This document shows positions 26,989 through 35,741 of a stretch of 64,000 nt of DNA, one piece after another. Under the pieces are notes generated by a model. That model was not told the origin of the DNA. It saw only the letters and a list, made by a program, of their open reading frames with translations, and did not search any database. The position numbers and the translations under genes are program-made. How positions within the stretch are numbered: the first letter of the stretch is position 1; every line of letters starts with the position of its first letter. The stretch is from Xylanibacter rodentium. Its GTDB lineage: Bacteria > Bacteroidota > Bacteroidia > Bacteroidales > Bacteroidaceae. The stretch lies in assembly GCF_013166575.1 (NCBI RefSeq), contig NZ_JABKKE010000016.1, forward strand, positions 27,914-91,913, read 5' to 3'.

Positions 26989-29178
26989 TTATTCCGGTTC
27001 CTTTATGTCATAGGTCTTTTTCACGAGCATAATCTCGCTGTAGGTTATGTCTGCGGGCACGGCTTCCTTTATCTCATGTGTGGTGACACCCTGTGGATGT
27101 GTACGGGCGAAGTTGCGTATGGCGTCGATGTGGTCCTGTGATATCAGCTGGTCTATTGGCAGACTGCCGTTTTCCACGTATAGGGCCAGATGACCGAAGA
27201 CTGTGCCGGGAGCAAGGCGGCGTTCGGTGGCTATGCGTTCAATGCTCATTCCGGATGTGAACATGTCGTGGCTGATTTTGTGTGACGGTATTTTCTGTTC
27301 TTTCGGCGGCTTGGACGTTTTGGTCGTTTTGCGCCGGCGTGTGTCGCGTGGTTGTTCCTGGGTCTCCTCGCCGAGCACAATCATGGCTTTGCGGCGCAGA
27401 TAGTCACCGGTGGAGAACCGGGTGTCAGGACGGCTTTCATATTCGAACAGCTTTGTTTTAAGCGTCAGTTCGTCACCCAACAGGGCATGACGTTCGTCAA
27501 ACTGTGCGCGTACCATCTTGTTGCCTGTCTCCACACGTGTCTTGGCATATAGCTTTTTCAGTGCGTCCAGCTGTGTGGCAAAATATCCGGCGGCCTTGTG
27601 GATGCGCTCTTGCAGCAGACTGTCCGATGTAGTATTGTCGGTTGAGATGATGCTGCGGTATTGTGCTCCGAACTTTTCCGCCACTTCTTTCATCGCTGTC
27701 ACGGCGCGTTGGGCATTGGTATAGTCGGTGAGCAGAGTGTGATACTTGTTGTAGAAGTGCTCCGTCAGCGTACGTATCATCATTTCCATGGCTTGGCCGA
27801 GCATGTCGAGACCGAACAGTTCGTCGAGTATCTGAACTATGTATGCCCGTTCGAGAGCGGTGATTGTCTCTGCCGACGGGCGGTTGGCTCCGGCCTGCCG
27901 TGTGAACTCTTCTACTGTGGTATCGTTTATTACGGCACTGCGGTTGAGCGGAGCCCCGAGCACCATGCCTTCAAGCGACTTACAACGGCTTAGGGCCACA
28001 TATGTCTGTCCGTGGGCAAATGAGTGTGAGGCGTCGATGATGGCATGTTCGAAAGTGAGTCCCTGGCTCTTGTGTATGGTGATGGCCCATGCCAGTCGTA
28101 GCGGATACTGCCGGAAAACGCCTTCCACGGTCTCCTCAATCTCTTTTGTCTTGCTGTTGAGCGTGTATTTGGCGTTGGCCCATTCGGCCGGTTCAAGTTC
28201 TATTGTCTCACCGGTATCTTTGGATTTCACTTTTATGCTGTCTCGTCCGGTATATGCCACTTCGCCAATCATACCGTTGTAATATCGTTTGTCGGTATCG
28301 TTCTTGATGAACATCACCTGTGCACCTTCCTTGAGTGTCAGTGCCTCGTCGGCCGGATATGAGCTCTCGGGGAATGTGCCTTCCACTTCGGCGCGGTAGC
28401 TGAATGCTTTTCCCGGCAGTAGCTCCAGTTCGCGGTCATTGATGCGCTGTGCCTGGTAGTTGTGGGTGGTAAGCCGTATGTAGTCGCTTCCGCGTGGCGG
28501 TGTGAATCCGGCTATGAAACGACGGTTGAGGGCTTCAAGGGTGACGTCGTCGGCCCGGTTTTCGCGTATCTTGTTGAGCAGTTCCAGAAAGGTGCTGTCC
28601 TGCTGACGGTATACATGTTTGAGCTCTATCGACTGATATTGTGCCGACATGAGCGCGCGGCTGGAGAAGAAGTATGGAGTGTCGTAGTATTGTTTCATCA
28701 TCTCCCATTCGTCGTCTTTTACTACGGGGGCCAACTGGTGCAGGTCGCCGATGAGCAGCAGCTGCACACCGCCGAAGGGCTGGTGATGGACTCGGTAGCG
28801 GCGCATCACCGCATCTACGGCATCGAGCAGATCGGCCCGCACCATGCTTATCTCGTCGATGACAAGCAGGTCGAGGGTTTTTATTATGTTGCGCTTTACT
28901 TTGCCAAACTGGTAGCGCTTCTGTTCACGTCCGCTGAACGTGGCTCCGGGGATGTATGGTGACAGTGGCAGTTGGAAGAACGAGTGTATCGTTACTCCAC
29001 CGGCGTTGATGGCGGCTATGCCAGTAGGTGCAAGCACTATCATGCGTTTGGCGGACCGCTCTCTCAACTCTCTGAGAAAGGTGGTTTTTCCTGTCCCTGC
29101 CTTTCCCGTGAGGAATACGTTGCATCCGGTCTTTTCTACCAGTTGGCGTGCTATTTCCAGTTCCGTATTGTTTTCCAT
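26989..29178 (-). CDS. Pif1/RecD-like ATP-dependent DNA helicase with C-terminal HTH domain
   Basis: This 729-residue protein has the Walker A motif GKAGTGKTT at about 24-32, motif Ia APTGIAAINAGG with TIHSFF, Walker B LLVIDEISM and GDLHQLAPVV, and the C-terminal motif WAITIHKSQGLTFEHAII...YVALSRC of Pif1-family superfamily 1B helicases. The last 100 residues hold a helix-turn-helix of the HTH_40 type (GMSIERIATERRLAPGTVFGHL). It would unwind DNA 5'-3' and resolve replication obstacles such as G-quadruplexes. It stands alone, with a TACTTTTG -7 element (complement of 29201-29208) 22 bases upstream. Confidence 0.92.
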   Translation of the reverse strand: MENNTELEIARQLVEKTGCNVFLTGKAGTGKTTFLRELRERSAKRMIVLAPTGIAAINAGGVTIHSFFQLPLSPYIPGATFSGREQKRYQFGKVKRNIIKTLDLLVIDEISMVRADLLDAVDAVMRRYRVHHQPFGGVQLLLIGDLHQLAPVVKDDEWEMMKQYYDTPYFFSSRALMSAQYQSIELKHVYRQQDSTFLELLNKIRENRADDVTLEALNRRFIAGFTPPRGSDYIRLTTHNYQAQRINDRELELLPGKAFSYRAEVEGTFPESSYPADEALTLKEGAQVMFIKNDTDKRYYNGMIGEVAYTGRDSIKVKSKDTGETIELEPAEWANAKYTLNSKTKEIEETVEGVFRQYPLRLAWAITIHKSQGLTFEHAIIDASHSFAHGQTYVALSRCKSLEGMVLGAPLNRSAVINDTTVEEFTRQAGANRPSAETITALERAYIVQILDELFGLDMLGQAMEMMIRTLTEHFYNKYHTLLTDYTNAQRAVTAMKEVAEKFGAQYRSIISTDNTTSDSLLQERIHKAAGYFATQLDALKKLYAKTRVETGNKMVRAQFDERHALLGDELTLKTKLFEYESRPDTRFSTGDYLRRKAMIVLGEETQEQPRDTRRRKTTKTSKPPKEQKIPSHKISHDMFTSGMSIERIATERRLAPGTVFGHLALYVENGSLPIDQLISQDHIDAIRNFARTHPQGVTTHEIKEAVPADITYSEIMLVKKTYDIKEPE

Positions 29179-29200
29179 GACGGTATGTTAGTTTTAAGTG

Positions 29201-29208
29201 CAAAAGTA
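29201..29208 (-). promoter_or_regulatory. -7 element of the helicase gene
   Basis: The complement reads TACTTTTG, matching TAnnTTTG, 22 bases before the start codon. I see no TTTG at the proper -33 spacing. Confidence 0.5.
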
Positions 29209-29284
29209 CGAATATAATTCCGGTTAATGGACATAAAGACAAGATTTGTTTTAAATACAGAGTCTTTTTGTGGATATAAGTTAA

Positions 29285-29311
29285 TATGTGCTTGCTGCCT
29301 TTTCAAGGCGC
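29285..29311. repeat. Solo end of the Y1-transposase element
   Basis: TATGTGCTTGCTGCCTTTTC followed by AAGGCGC matches the right outer end of the copy at 54801-55046, including the GCCTT/AAGGC hairpin. No second arm is nearby. Confidence 0.75.
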
Positions 29312-29567
29312 CCTCATTAATATATTCCTATACATGGCACATACATTTTATGCCTGAACATCGCCCCCGTTCTTATGCCCCTCAATATACAGCACCCATA
29401 AATATGGTATTATATTTTTCAATTTTGAACATTCTACTTTCAAGGACGTATTCATAACATGCTGTTTCTTCTTTTCTGATTTTGAACATTAAAAAATATA
29501 TGGGTATTTGCATTCCTATATACGTCATATTCTGTATTATTGTCATGTTAATTCCGAAATTTTAACT
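29312..29567. other. AT-rich gap without a recognised gene
   Basis: This stretch has two similar TTTGAACATT strings (near 29424 and 29480) but no open frame with a plausible start or protein, and no clear structure. Confidence 0.4.
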
Positions 29568-29764
29568 TTTCTTTTTTCTCGAAATAGAAAAGCTGTAAGG
29601 CCTTCTCTGCTTTCTTGACACACCATTTTTGCATGTTCAACATGCCGTAAGGGCCTCCCGGCACTCCCGCGAGGGCCGTTTCGCATTGCAACAAGGCCGT
29701 AGTTGCAATGCAATAAGGGCGTTATTGCAAGGTGATAAGGGCCTCTCTGCTTTATTGACAAATC
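29568..29764 (-). repeat. Dispersed 195-nt hairpin repeat, copy B (family 3)
   Basis: The reverse complement aligns with 330-526 over its whole length. The first hairpin here is GCAATAA/TTATTGC against GCCGTAAG/CTTACGGC in copy A, so two base pairs changed on both sides. The bounding direct repeats TGTCAATAAAGCAGAGA and TGTCAAGAAAGCAGAGA are identical to those in copy A. A 72-codon frame on the minus strand is similar in protein to the copy A frame but has a TTG start and no ribosome binding site. Confidence 0.75.
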
Positions 29765-30056
29765 GTCTCTGTTGTAACATGCTGAATATCAGGGCTTCCC
29801 TTTTGAGCAGAAAATCGTGGTTTTCGGAGCCTTGTCTAGAAATGACACTTTTGTTGTCGCTTAACATATGTTAAAGTAAAGAAAAGTCATAAGCGTAAAA
29901 GCAATAATCAAGGTTCATGTTTTTTTATAACTGAAGGTCGGTTTGAGACTGAATCTGTCTTTGGCTAAAAACAATATATGTTTGTCTTTTTGTCGAAGAA
30001 ACTGTTTCCTGGTTATTATGTCATTTATGTCAGATATGTGAATGGAGCCTGAAAAT

Positions 30057-30087
30057 TTGGTGTTTCATTCTTTTTGGTTTATCTTTG
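30057..30087 (+). promoter_or_regulatory. Textbook Bacteroidetes promoter
   Basis: TTTG at 30057-30060, 19 bases, then TATCTTTG at 30080-30087 match the sigma-ABfr -33/-7 consensus. The downstream start is at 30116. Confidence 0.8.
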
Positions 30088-30115
30088 CAATCTTGTTTCA
30101 AGTAAATGGAGGATA

Positions 30116-30814
30116 ATGGAATACGTTTGGGATTTGTTCGGAATCGGTGAGTTGCCTGTGATTACGGCATTCCTTTTGGGAGTGCTGGTGGCATTGCATC
30201 CGTGTTCCATGGCGGCCAATATGGCAGCAATGGGATATGTTGCGCGTGATGTTGCCAGTCACAGGCGTGTGTTTCGCAATGGGTTGCTTTATGTTGCCGG
30301 CCGAATATTGTCCTATACCGTGCTCGGTGCAGTGCTGATAGCTGTTGTACGCAGTGGCAGCGATATAATGCATGTAAGTGAAGGGTTTGACGAGTGGGGC
30401 GAGCGTGTGCTTGTGGTCATACTCATTGGTGTCGGACTATGGATGCTGCTCAACCCTATATTTCACCGTCACGAACATGTTCCGGAGATGTCGGCCGTGG
30501 CCGGCCGTCTTAGAGGTGCTTTTGGCTATTTTCTGCTTGGTATGCTGCTTGCTCTTGCTTTTTGTCCGGAGAGTGCCATTGTATATTTTGGCATTCTGAT
30601 ACCAATGTCGGCAGGGTCATCTGTCGGCTATCTGTTGCCGGCTGTGTTTGCCATGGGCACATCGCTTCCAGTTGTAATCATTGCTTGGGCTTTTGCATAT
30701 GGCATTACCGGAATACCGGTCCTTCATGCCCGTCTTGACATATTGCAGAGATGGATGAATGCCATTGTGGGCATTGTTTTCGTTGCTGCCGGCGTGTTCT
30801 GTATGTTGTTCTGA
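30116..30814 (+). CDS. DsbD/CcdA-fold membrane protein (ArsG-like efflux permease family)
   Basis: I choose ATG 30116, which has GGAGG just upstream and lies 29 bases after a strong promoter; this gives 232 residues. The protein is six to seven hydrophobic segments. Cys30 in LHPCSMAAN and Cys150 in LAFCPESAIVYFG occupy the two pseudo-symmetric positions of the DsbD/CcdA transmembrane fold. A loop HRHEHVPE could bind metal. Family members in Bacteroidales are often named aromatic aminobenzylarsenical efflux permeases (ArsG family), but that name rests on distant similarity. No thioredoxin or arsenic gene is adjacent. The fold is likely; the substrate or redox role is open. Confidence 0.7.
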   Translation: MEYVWDLFGIGELPVITAFLLGVLVALHPCSMAANMAAMGYVARDVASHRRVFRNGLLYVAGRILSYTVLGAVLIAVVRSGSDIMHVSEGFDEWGERVLVVILIGVGLWMLLNPIFHRHEHVPEMSAVAGRLRGAFGYFLLGMLLALAFCPESAIVYFGILIPMSAGSSVGYLLPAVFAMGTSLPVVIIAWAFAYGITGIPVLHARLDILQRWMNAIVGIVFVAAGVFCMLF

Positions 30815-30904
30815 CAAAGAGAATATAAGTTTCCGACCCTTGATAAACTGTTATATACTTTTAAAAAAAGGAATCGTTAACGGTCGTTATTCGATAAAAA
30901 ACAT

Positions 30905-30912
30905 TATCTTTG
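30905..30912 (+). promoter_or_regulatory. -7 element before kduI
   Basis: TATCTTTG fits TAnnTTTG, 35 bases before the kduI start. No good -33 match is seen. Confidence 0.5.
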
Positions 30913-30947
30913 CAAAAGACTACATAACAAATTAAATATTAAAGATT

Positions 30948-31790
30948 ATGAAGACAAATTATGAAATCCGTTACGCCTCCCATCCGGAGGATGCAAAGAG
31001 TTATGATACGGCCCGTATCCGGCGCGATTTTCTCATCGAAAAGGTTTTCGTATCTGACGAGGTGAACATGGTGTATTCGATGTACGACCGCATGGTGGTG
31101 GGTGGTGCAATGCCTGTGGCAGAGACGTTGAAACTCGAGGCCATCGACCCGCTGAAAGCCGAGCACTTCACCACACGTCGCGAGATAGGTATCTTCAATG
31201 TCGGTGGCGAGGGTACAGTGAAGGTTGGCGATGAGGTGTTCGAACTCGGATTCAAGGAGGCCCTCTATATCGGCCGTGGTGACCGTGATGTTTATTTCTC
31301 GTCAAAGGACGGACAGAAGCCTGCCAAATTCTATTTCAACAGTGTGACGGCCCATACGGCATATTCATGCAAGAAGGTGACCAAGGCTGATGCCGTGGTG
31401 GCTCACATGGGTGCGCTGGAGACAAGCAACGAGCGCAACATCAACAAGATGCTCGTGAGCCAGGTGCTGCCCACATGCCAGTTGCAGATGGGTATGACGG
31501 AGCTGGCCCCGGGAAGCGTGTGGAACACGATGCCCGCTCATGTGCACAGTCGCCGTATGGAGGCTTATTTCTATTTTGAGGTGCCCGAGGATCAGGCTGT
31601 CTGCCATTTTATGGGCGAGATCGATGAGACGCGCCACCTGTGGATGAAGGGTGACCAGGCCGTTCTTTCACCCGAGTGGAGCATTCACTCTGCCGCAGCC
31701 ACACACAACTATACTTTCATATGGGGTATGGGCGGTGAGAATCTGGACTACGGTGATCAGGATTTCTCCAAGATTACAGACTTGAAATAA
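30948..31790 (+). CDS. kduI: 5-dehydro-4-deoxy-D-glucuronate isomerase
   Basis: At 280 residues this is the normal KduI length (278 in E. coli). The cupin metal site is complete: His198 and His200 in PAHVHSRR, Glu205 in MEAYFYF and His247 in WSIHSAA. Each is shifted by two from the E. coli positions. The enzyme converts 4-deoxy-L-threo-5-hexosulose uronate, released by unsaturated uronyl hydrolases from pectin or glycosaminoglycans, to 3-deoxy-D-glycero-2,5-hexodiulosonate in the cytoplasm. kduD follows after a 215-base gap that holds a nested-hairpin repeat. The downstream genes of the pathway (kinase, aldolase) are not in the window. Confidence 0.96.
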   Translation: MKTNYEIRYASHPEDAKSYDTARIRRDFLIEKVFVSDEVNMVYSMYDRMVVGGAMPVAETLKLEAIDPLKAEHFTTRREIGIFNVGGEGTVKVGDEVFELGFKEALYIGRGDRDVYFSSKDGQKPAKFYFNSVTAHTAYSCKKVTKADAVVAHMGALETSNERNINKMLVSQVLPTCQLQMGMTELAPGSVWNTMPAHVHSRRMEAYFYFEVPEDQAVCHFMGEIDETRHLWMKGDQAVLSPEWSIHSAAATHNYTFIWGMGGENLDYGDQDFSKITDLK

Positions 31791-31820
31791 TCTGAAGTCT
31801 TTAAATCTTGGATTTCATCC

Positions 31821-31890
31821 CGCGTTTTCTCGCCATGGCAATGCCCAAACAAGTTTGGCATTGCTCACATGGCTTAACGAAAACGTTCGA
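31821..31890 (+). repeat. Nested-hairpin repeat, copy a (family 2)
   Basis: CGTTTTC and GAAAACG form the outer stem, GCCAT and CATGGC the middle one. The inner stem here is GCAATGCC..AAAC/GTTTGGCATTGC. Copies at 52928, 53003, 56651 and 62991 keep the outer stems but have a different inner stem. It separates kduI from kduD. Confidence 0.8.
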
Positions 31891-32005
31891 AAGAGTTATA
31901 AATCCACGTGTGGGTTTAGGTAATGATTCATGCGGGGACGAATTTATAATAGAGCGAATTGAAAACAGATTCAGTTTTTTTATTAATCAATAATTTTAAA
32001 GTCAA

Positions 32006-32806
32006 ATGACAAATCCTTTTTCATTAGAGGGAAAGAACGCCTGGATAACAGGCGCTTCCTATGGTATCGGATTCAACATCGCCAAGGCTTTTGTTGCCGC
32101 CGGCATCAAGAACATCATCTTCAACGATATCAACGAGGCTGCCCTTGAGCGTGGTCTGGCCAATTACAAGGAGGCCGGAATCGAGAATGTACACGGATAT
32201 GTGTGCGATGTGACCAAGGAGGACGACGTGAAGGCTCTCGTGGAGAAAATCCACGCTGAGGTAGGACAGATAGACATCCTTGTGAACAATGCCGGCATCA
32301 TCAAGCGCATACCAATGCACGAGATGAAGCGTTCGGAGTTCCAGCAGGTTATCGACGTGGATCTTGTGGCTCCGTTCATCGTCGCATCGGCCGTGCTGCC
32401 CGAAATGATGGAGCGCCGCGAGGGCAAGATTATCAACATCTGCTCGATGATGAGCGAGCTGGGCCGCGAGACGGTGTCGGCATATGCTGCTGCCAAGGGC
32501 GGTCTGAAGATGCTCACACGCAACATATGCTCCGAGTATGGAGAGTACAACATACAGTGCAACGGCATCGGCCCGGGCTACATCGCCACTCCGCAGACGG
32601 CTCCGCTCCGCGAGAAGCAGCCCGACGGCAGCCGCCACCCGTTCGACTCGTTCATCTGTGCCAAGACTCCGGCCGGCCGTTGGCTCGACCCTGAGGAGCT
32701 GGGCGGACCGGCTGTGTTCCTCGCGTCGAAAGCTTCGGATGCCGTGAACGGTCATGTGCTTTATGTGGACGGCGGTATTCTGGCATACATCGGCAAGCAG
32801 CCTTGA
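32006..32806 (+). CDS. kduD: 2-dehydro-3-deoxy-D-gluconate 5-dehydrogenase
   Basis: This 266-residue short-chain dehydrogenase has the Rossmann motif TGASYGIG (15-22), NNAG at 94-97, and the catalytic set Ser147, Tyr160 and Lys164 (SAYAAAKGG). Its C-terminus GHVLYVDGGILAYIGKQP is typical of KduD. It reduces 3-deoxy-D-glycero-2,5-hexodiulosonate to 2-keto-3-deoxygluconate with NAD(P)H, the step after KduI. The gene pair gives a uronate degradation module. A GluDH-like or generic SDR function is much less likely given kduI next to it. Confidence 0.94.
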   Translation: MTNPFSLEGKNAWITGASYGIGFNIAKAFVAAGIKNIIFNDINEAALERGLANYKEAGIENVHGYVCDVTKEDDVKALVEKIHAEVGQIDILVNNAGIIKRIPMHEMKRSEFQQVIDVDLVAPFIVASAVLPEMMERREGKIINICSMMSELGRETVSAYAAAKGGLKMLTRNICSEYGEYNIQCNGIGPGYIATPQTAPLREKQPDGSRHPFDSFICAKTPAGRWLDPEELGGPAVFLASKASDAVNGHVLYVDGGILAYIGKQP

Positions 32807-32840
32807 TTAGGGTATTGCATTTCATAGTTTAGTTTGTAAT

Positions 32841-32890
32841 AACGGCTCATGATGTGGCGGGGATGCCTTTGCTTCATGAGCCGTTTTTTT
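32841..32890 (+). terminator. Intrinsic terminator of kduID
   Basis: AACGGCTCATGA pairs with TCATGAGCCGTT, 12 perfect pairs, followed by a run of T to 32890. The loop is 21 bases. Confidence 0.85.
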
Positions 32891-32982
32891 GATATGCACT
32901 GTTAGCCGTGTTCGGATGTGCAGATGGATTTATCAAGTGATCTAATTTTCTACTGAGCCATAAAGCAAGGAATAAACCGATA

Positions 32983-33026
32983 AAAAATATTGGAGAATCC
33001 GACAGTACGGATTCTCCAATATTTTT
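32983..33026. terminator. Perfect 19-bp-stem terminator for HU
   Basis: AAAAATATTGGAGAATCCG and its exact complement enclose a six-base loop (ACAGTA). It lies 16 bases beyond the HU stop on the minus strand and, with A and T runs at both ends, works in either direction. Confidence 0.88.
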
Positions 33027-33041
33027 CTATTTTTCACTTTA

Positions 33042-33314
33042 TCAGTTGAGTGCGTCGGCCAACTCGGCACCGGCCTTGAACTTGGCTACCTTCTTGGCTG
33101 CAATCTGTATCTTCTCCTTTGTTGCAGGATTGATACCCTCACGGGCGGGACGCTCGTTGACGCTGAATGTTCCGAAGCCAACCAAAGCAATCTTGTCTCC
33201 GGCGATGAGAGTCTCTTTGATAGCCTCTACAGTTGCATCGAGTGCCTTCTTCGCGTCAGTTTTAGTCAGACCTGAGCCAGCTGCAATCTTTTCGATTAAT
33301 TCTGTCTTGTTCAT
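33042..33314 (-). CDS. HU-family DNA-binding protein
   Basis: This 90-residue protein has the full HU/IHF fold: N-terminal helices (MNKTELIEKIAAGSGLTK), the signature GFGTFSVNERPAREGINP with the DNA-intercalating Pro, and a basic C-terminal helix. It bends and compacts DNA as a dimer. It is a single-gene unit with its own promoter (complement of 33438-33468) and terminator. Bacteroidota carry several HU paralogues; which one this is cannot be told here. Confidence 0.95.
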   Translation of the reverse strand: MNKTELIEKIAAGSGLTKTDAKKALDATVEAIKETLIAGDKIALVGFGTFSVNERPAREGINPATKEKIQIAAKKVAKFKAGAELADALN

Positions 33315-33437
33315 AATTTCTTAAATTTAAATATTAATGTTTTGAGATAATAATCTTTGGACTTTCCTGTATGGGGATTGTGCCCATGAAATGTTGTTGA
33401 TTAGTGATGTGGCCGTGATTATGTGGCATTTAATGCG

Positions 33438-33468
33438 CAAATATAGGGCAAACAATTCAGAAAACAAA
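33438..33468 (-). promoter_or_regulatory. Promoter of the HU gene
   Basis: On the complement, TTTG (33465-33468), 19 bases, then TATATTTG (33438-33445) give a perfect -33/-7 pair. The leader is about 120 nt. Confidence 0.8.
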
Positions 33469-33550
33469 CAAAAACCCGAAAAAAATGATATTTTTTTTGA
33501 ATTTTTTTCCGTAAGGGTGTTGTTCTCTGTTATTTGACGGATATTTTTAG

Positions 33551-33558
33551 TAATTTTG
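33551..33558 (+). promoter_or_regulatory. -7 element before the rhomboid gene
   Basis: TAATTTTG fits TAnnTTTG, 58 bases before the start codon. The nearest TTTG (33533) is too close for a canonical -33. Confidence 0.5.
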
Positions 33559-33616
33559 CCCGCTAAAGAGAGTAAAAGACAGAAGTTAATTTTGATTTAT
33601 AATAATATAGACAGAA

Positions 33617-34552
33617 ATGCGTAATTTGACGATAGTGACCAAGAATCTGTTGATCATCAACGTCTTGGCTTTTATAGCTACATGGGTGGTGAAGGGTGTT
33701 GGCATTGACTTGCAGTCGATGTGTGGTTTGCACTTTTTCCTGGCAAACGATTTCCATGTTTATCAACTCGTGACGTATATGTTCCTGCATGCGAATTTTG
33801 CGCATATATTATTTAATATGTTCGCATTGTGGATGTTCGGATGCGTGATAGAGAGCGTTTGGGGACCGAAGAAGTTCTTGTTCTATTATATTTCGTGCGG
33901 TATAGGAGCGGGACTTATGCAAGAGTTGGCACAGTTCGTTTCGTTCTATGTTACTATCAGCGGTCAGGATCCGTCTGTCGGATTGTCCGATGTGTTTCAG
34001 GTGGGGCAGGCATTGTCAATGCAGCTCAACAGCTGGACCACGATAGGTGCGTCGGGTGCGGTGTATGCCATTCTGCTTGCTTTCGGAATGATATTCCCCA
34101 ATGAGCGTATCTTTATATTCCCGTTGCCCATTCCTATCAAGGCCAAGTGGTTTGTTACATTTTATGTCTGCATAGAGCTGTTCTCGGCATTGGGCTCACC
34201 GGGTGATGGGGTGGCTCATATGGCCCATCTCGGCGGAATGCTTTTCGGATTCTTCATGATACGTTATTGGAACCTCCATCCCACGTCCGGCTATGGTCGT
34301 AGCAGCGGACTTGACTTTTTTGAGAACTTGAAGCGAAATCTCGACAAACGCAACAGACCACGTGGAAGTTCGGGCCGGGACATGCACGTGGAGCGTGGCG
34401 GAGCGAAGGAGTCGGATTGGGAATATAATGCCCGGAAAAAAGCCAATCAGGATGAAGTGGACCGTATTCTCGATAAGATACGCAAGAGCGGATACGACAG
34501 CCTGACAAAAGAGGAAAAACAGAAACTTTTCGACAGCAGCAATAATGATTAA
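33617..34552 (+). CDS. Rhomboid-family intramembrane serine protease
   Basis: This 311-residue protein has six predicted membrane helices in the first 220 residues. Rhomboid hallmarks are the HANFAHILFNMFALWMFG loop-helix, the nucleophile Ser146 in GASGAVYA and the catalytic His in AHMAHLGGMLFGF (His204, with His201 next to it). A charged cytoplasmic tail of about 90 residues follows. It cleaves single-pass membrane proteins within the membrane; the substrate is unknown. The gene overlaps the next one by 8 bases, so the two are translated from one mRNA. Confidence 0.92.
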   Translation: MRNLTIVTKNLLIINVLAFIATWVVKGVGIDLQSMCGLHFFLANDFHVYQLVTYMFLHANFAHILFNMFALWMFGCVIESVWGPKKFLFYYISCGIGAGLMQELAQFVSFYVTISGQDPSVGLSDVFQVGQALSMQLNSWTTIGASGAVYAILLAFGMIFPNERIFIFPLPIPIKAKWFVTFYVCIELFSALGSPGDGVAHMAHLGGMLFGFFMIRYWNLHPTSGYGRSSGLDFFENLKRNLDKRNRPRGSSGRDMHVERGGAKESDWEYNARKKANQDEVDRILDKIRKSGYDSLTKEEKQKLFDSSNND

Positions 34553-35630
34553 ACAGCTCAAGACGTTGACTGTCAGTATGGTGGGTGGAGCCAATGTGGC
34601 TACGGTCGTTGTGATGCTGATGGTTGGTTTTGCTGACCGTTTGAATCCGGCGGACTATCCCACGTTGTCGTGTCTCGGGCTGGCGTTCCCCGTATTCCTT
34701 GTCATCAACTTGCTTTTTATTTTCTTCTGGCTGTTTTTCAAACGCAGGATGATTGTCATTTCCGTGGCGGGATATGTGCTTGCATATTCACCCATAAGCG
34801 TCTACATGCCTGTAAACCTGCCGGAAGATATGCCTGACGATGTTATAAAGGTATTGTCTTATAACGTGCAGAACTATAGTGGCAGACCCCGTTACGACGG
34901 TTCGTCGGACATGATTATAGACTATATAAGGGAGTGTGACGCCGACATTGTATGCCTGCAGGAGGACATGGTTCCATGGAAAGGGGTAAGGATGCGGCTG
35001 GACAGTCTCTATACCTATACCGACACAACGCGCGTTGGGCGGAAAAGCATCAATGCCGTTGGCATTTATACCCGTTTCCCCATATTACATAAGGAGCGTG
35101 TGGAGTTTGATTCTGACGGTAACGGAAGTGTGGCTTACTATCTTGATATTTGTGGTGACACGGTTATTGTGATAAACAATCATCTTGAGACGACACATCT
35201 TTCACTCGATGACAGACAAAAGTATAAAGACATGCTTAAAGGGGAAATGGGAAAGGAAGTTGCCCGTAACGAGTCGAAGAAACTGGTGCATACGCTTGGC
35301 GTTTCGGGCGCATTAAGGGCTCCTCAGGCTGATGCCGTGCACAAGTATGTGGTGGAACATAGTGGTTATCCAATTATATTGTGCGGTGATTTCAATGATA
35401 ATCCCATCTCGTATGCGCGCCGTGTGATTGCGCAAGGACTGACAGACTGTTATGTGGCGACAGGAAGAGGAATCGGATTGTCGTATAATCAGAAAGGATT
35501 TTTTGTAAGAATAGACAATATGATGTGCTCCGGTGATTTCAGACCGTATAACTGTAAGGTAGACAACAAAATAGATGCCTCCGACCATTATCCCATCTTC
35601 TGTTGGTTTAAAATGCAGGATAAACCTTAA
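34545..35630 (+). CDS. Membrane-anchored endonuclease/exonuclease/phosphatase-family protein
   Basis: The first 95 of 361 residues hold three hydrophobic helices. The remainder is an EEP-fold domain with KVLSYNVQNYSG (metal Asn), DIVCLQE (metal Glu), VINNHLET (catalytic His), LCGDFNDNP (Asp/Asn pair) and the final SDHYPIFCWF (catalytic Asp-His). The active site is complete. Bacteroidota commonly have this protein next to a rhomboid protease, but its substrate (phosphoester, lipid or nucleic acid) is not known to me. The start overlaps the rhomboid gene. Confidence 0.88.
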   Translation: MIKQLKTLTVSMVGGANVATVVVMLMVGFADRLNPADYPTLSCLGLAFPVFLVINLLFIFFWLFFKRRMIVISVAGYVLAYSPISVYMPVNLPEDMPDDVIKVLSYNVQNYSGRPRYDGSSDMIIDYIRECDADIVCLQEDMVPWKGVRMRLDSLYTYTDTTRVGRKSINAVGIYTRFPILHKERVEFDSDGNGSVAYYLDICGDTVIVINNHLETTHLSLDDRQKYKDMLKGEMGKEVARNESKKLVHTLGVSGALRAPQADAVHKYVVEHSGYPIILCGDFNDNPISYARRVIAQGLTDCYVATGRGIGLSYNQKGFFVRIDNMMCSGDFRPYNCKVDNKIDASDHYPIFCWFKMQDKP

Positions 35631-35679
35631 AAAATGAATGAAAAATGGCAATAAATTTTCCATAATGTGAAAAAATAGC

Positions 35680-35687
35680 TATATTTG
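35680..35687 (+). promoter_or_regulatory. -7 element of secDF
   Basis: TATATTTG matches TAnnTTTG. TTTC at 35657-35660 lies exactly 19 bases upstream, one base off the -33 consensus. Confidence 0.65.
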
Positions 35688-35741
35688 CAAGCTAAATTGT
35701 GTATTGTAGGAAATAATAATTAAAATAACATAATAAACAAG

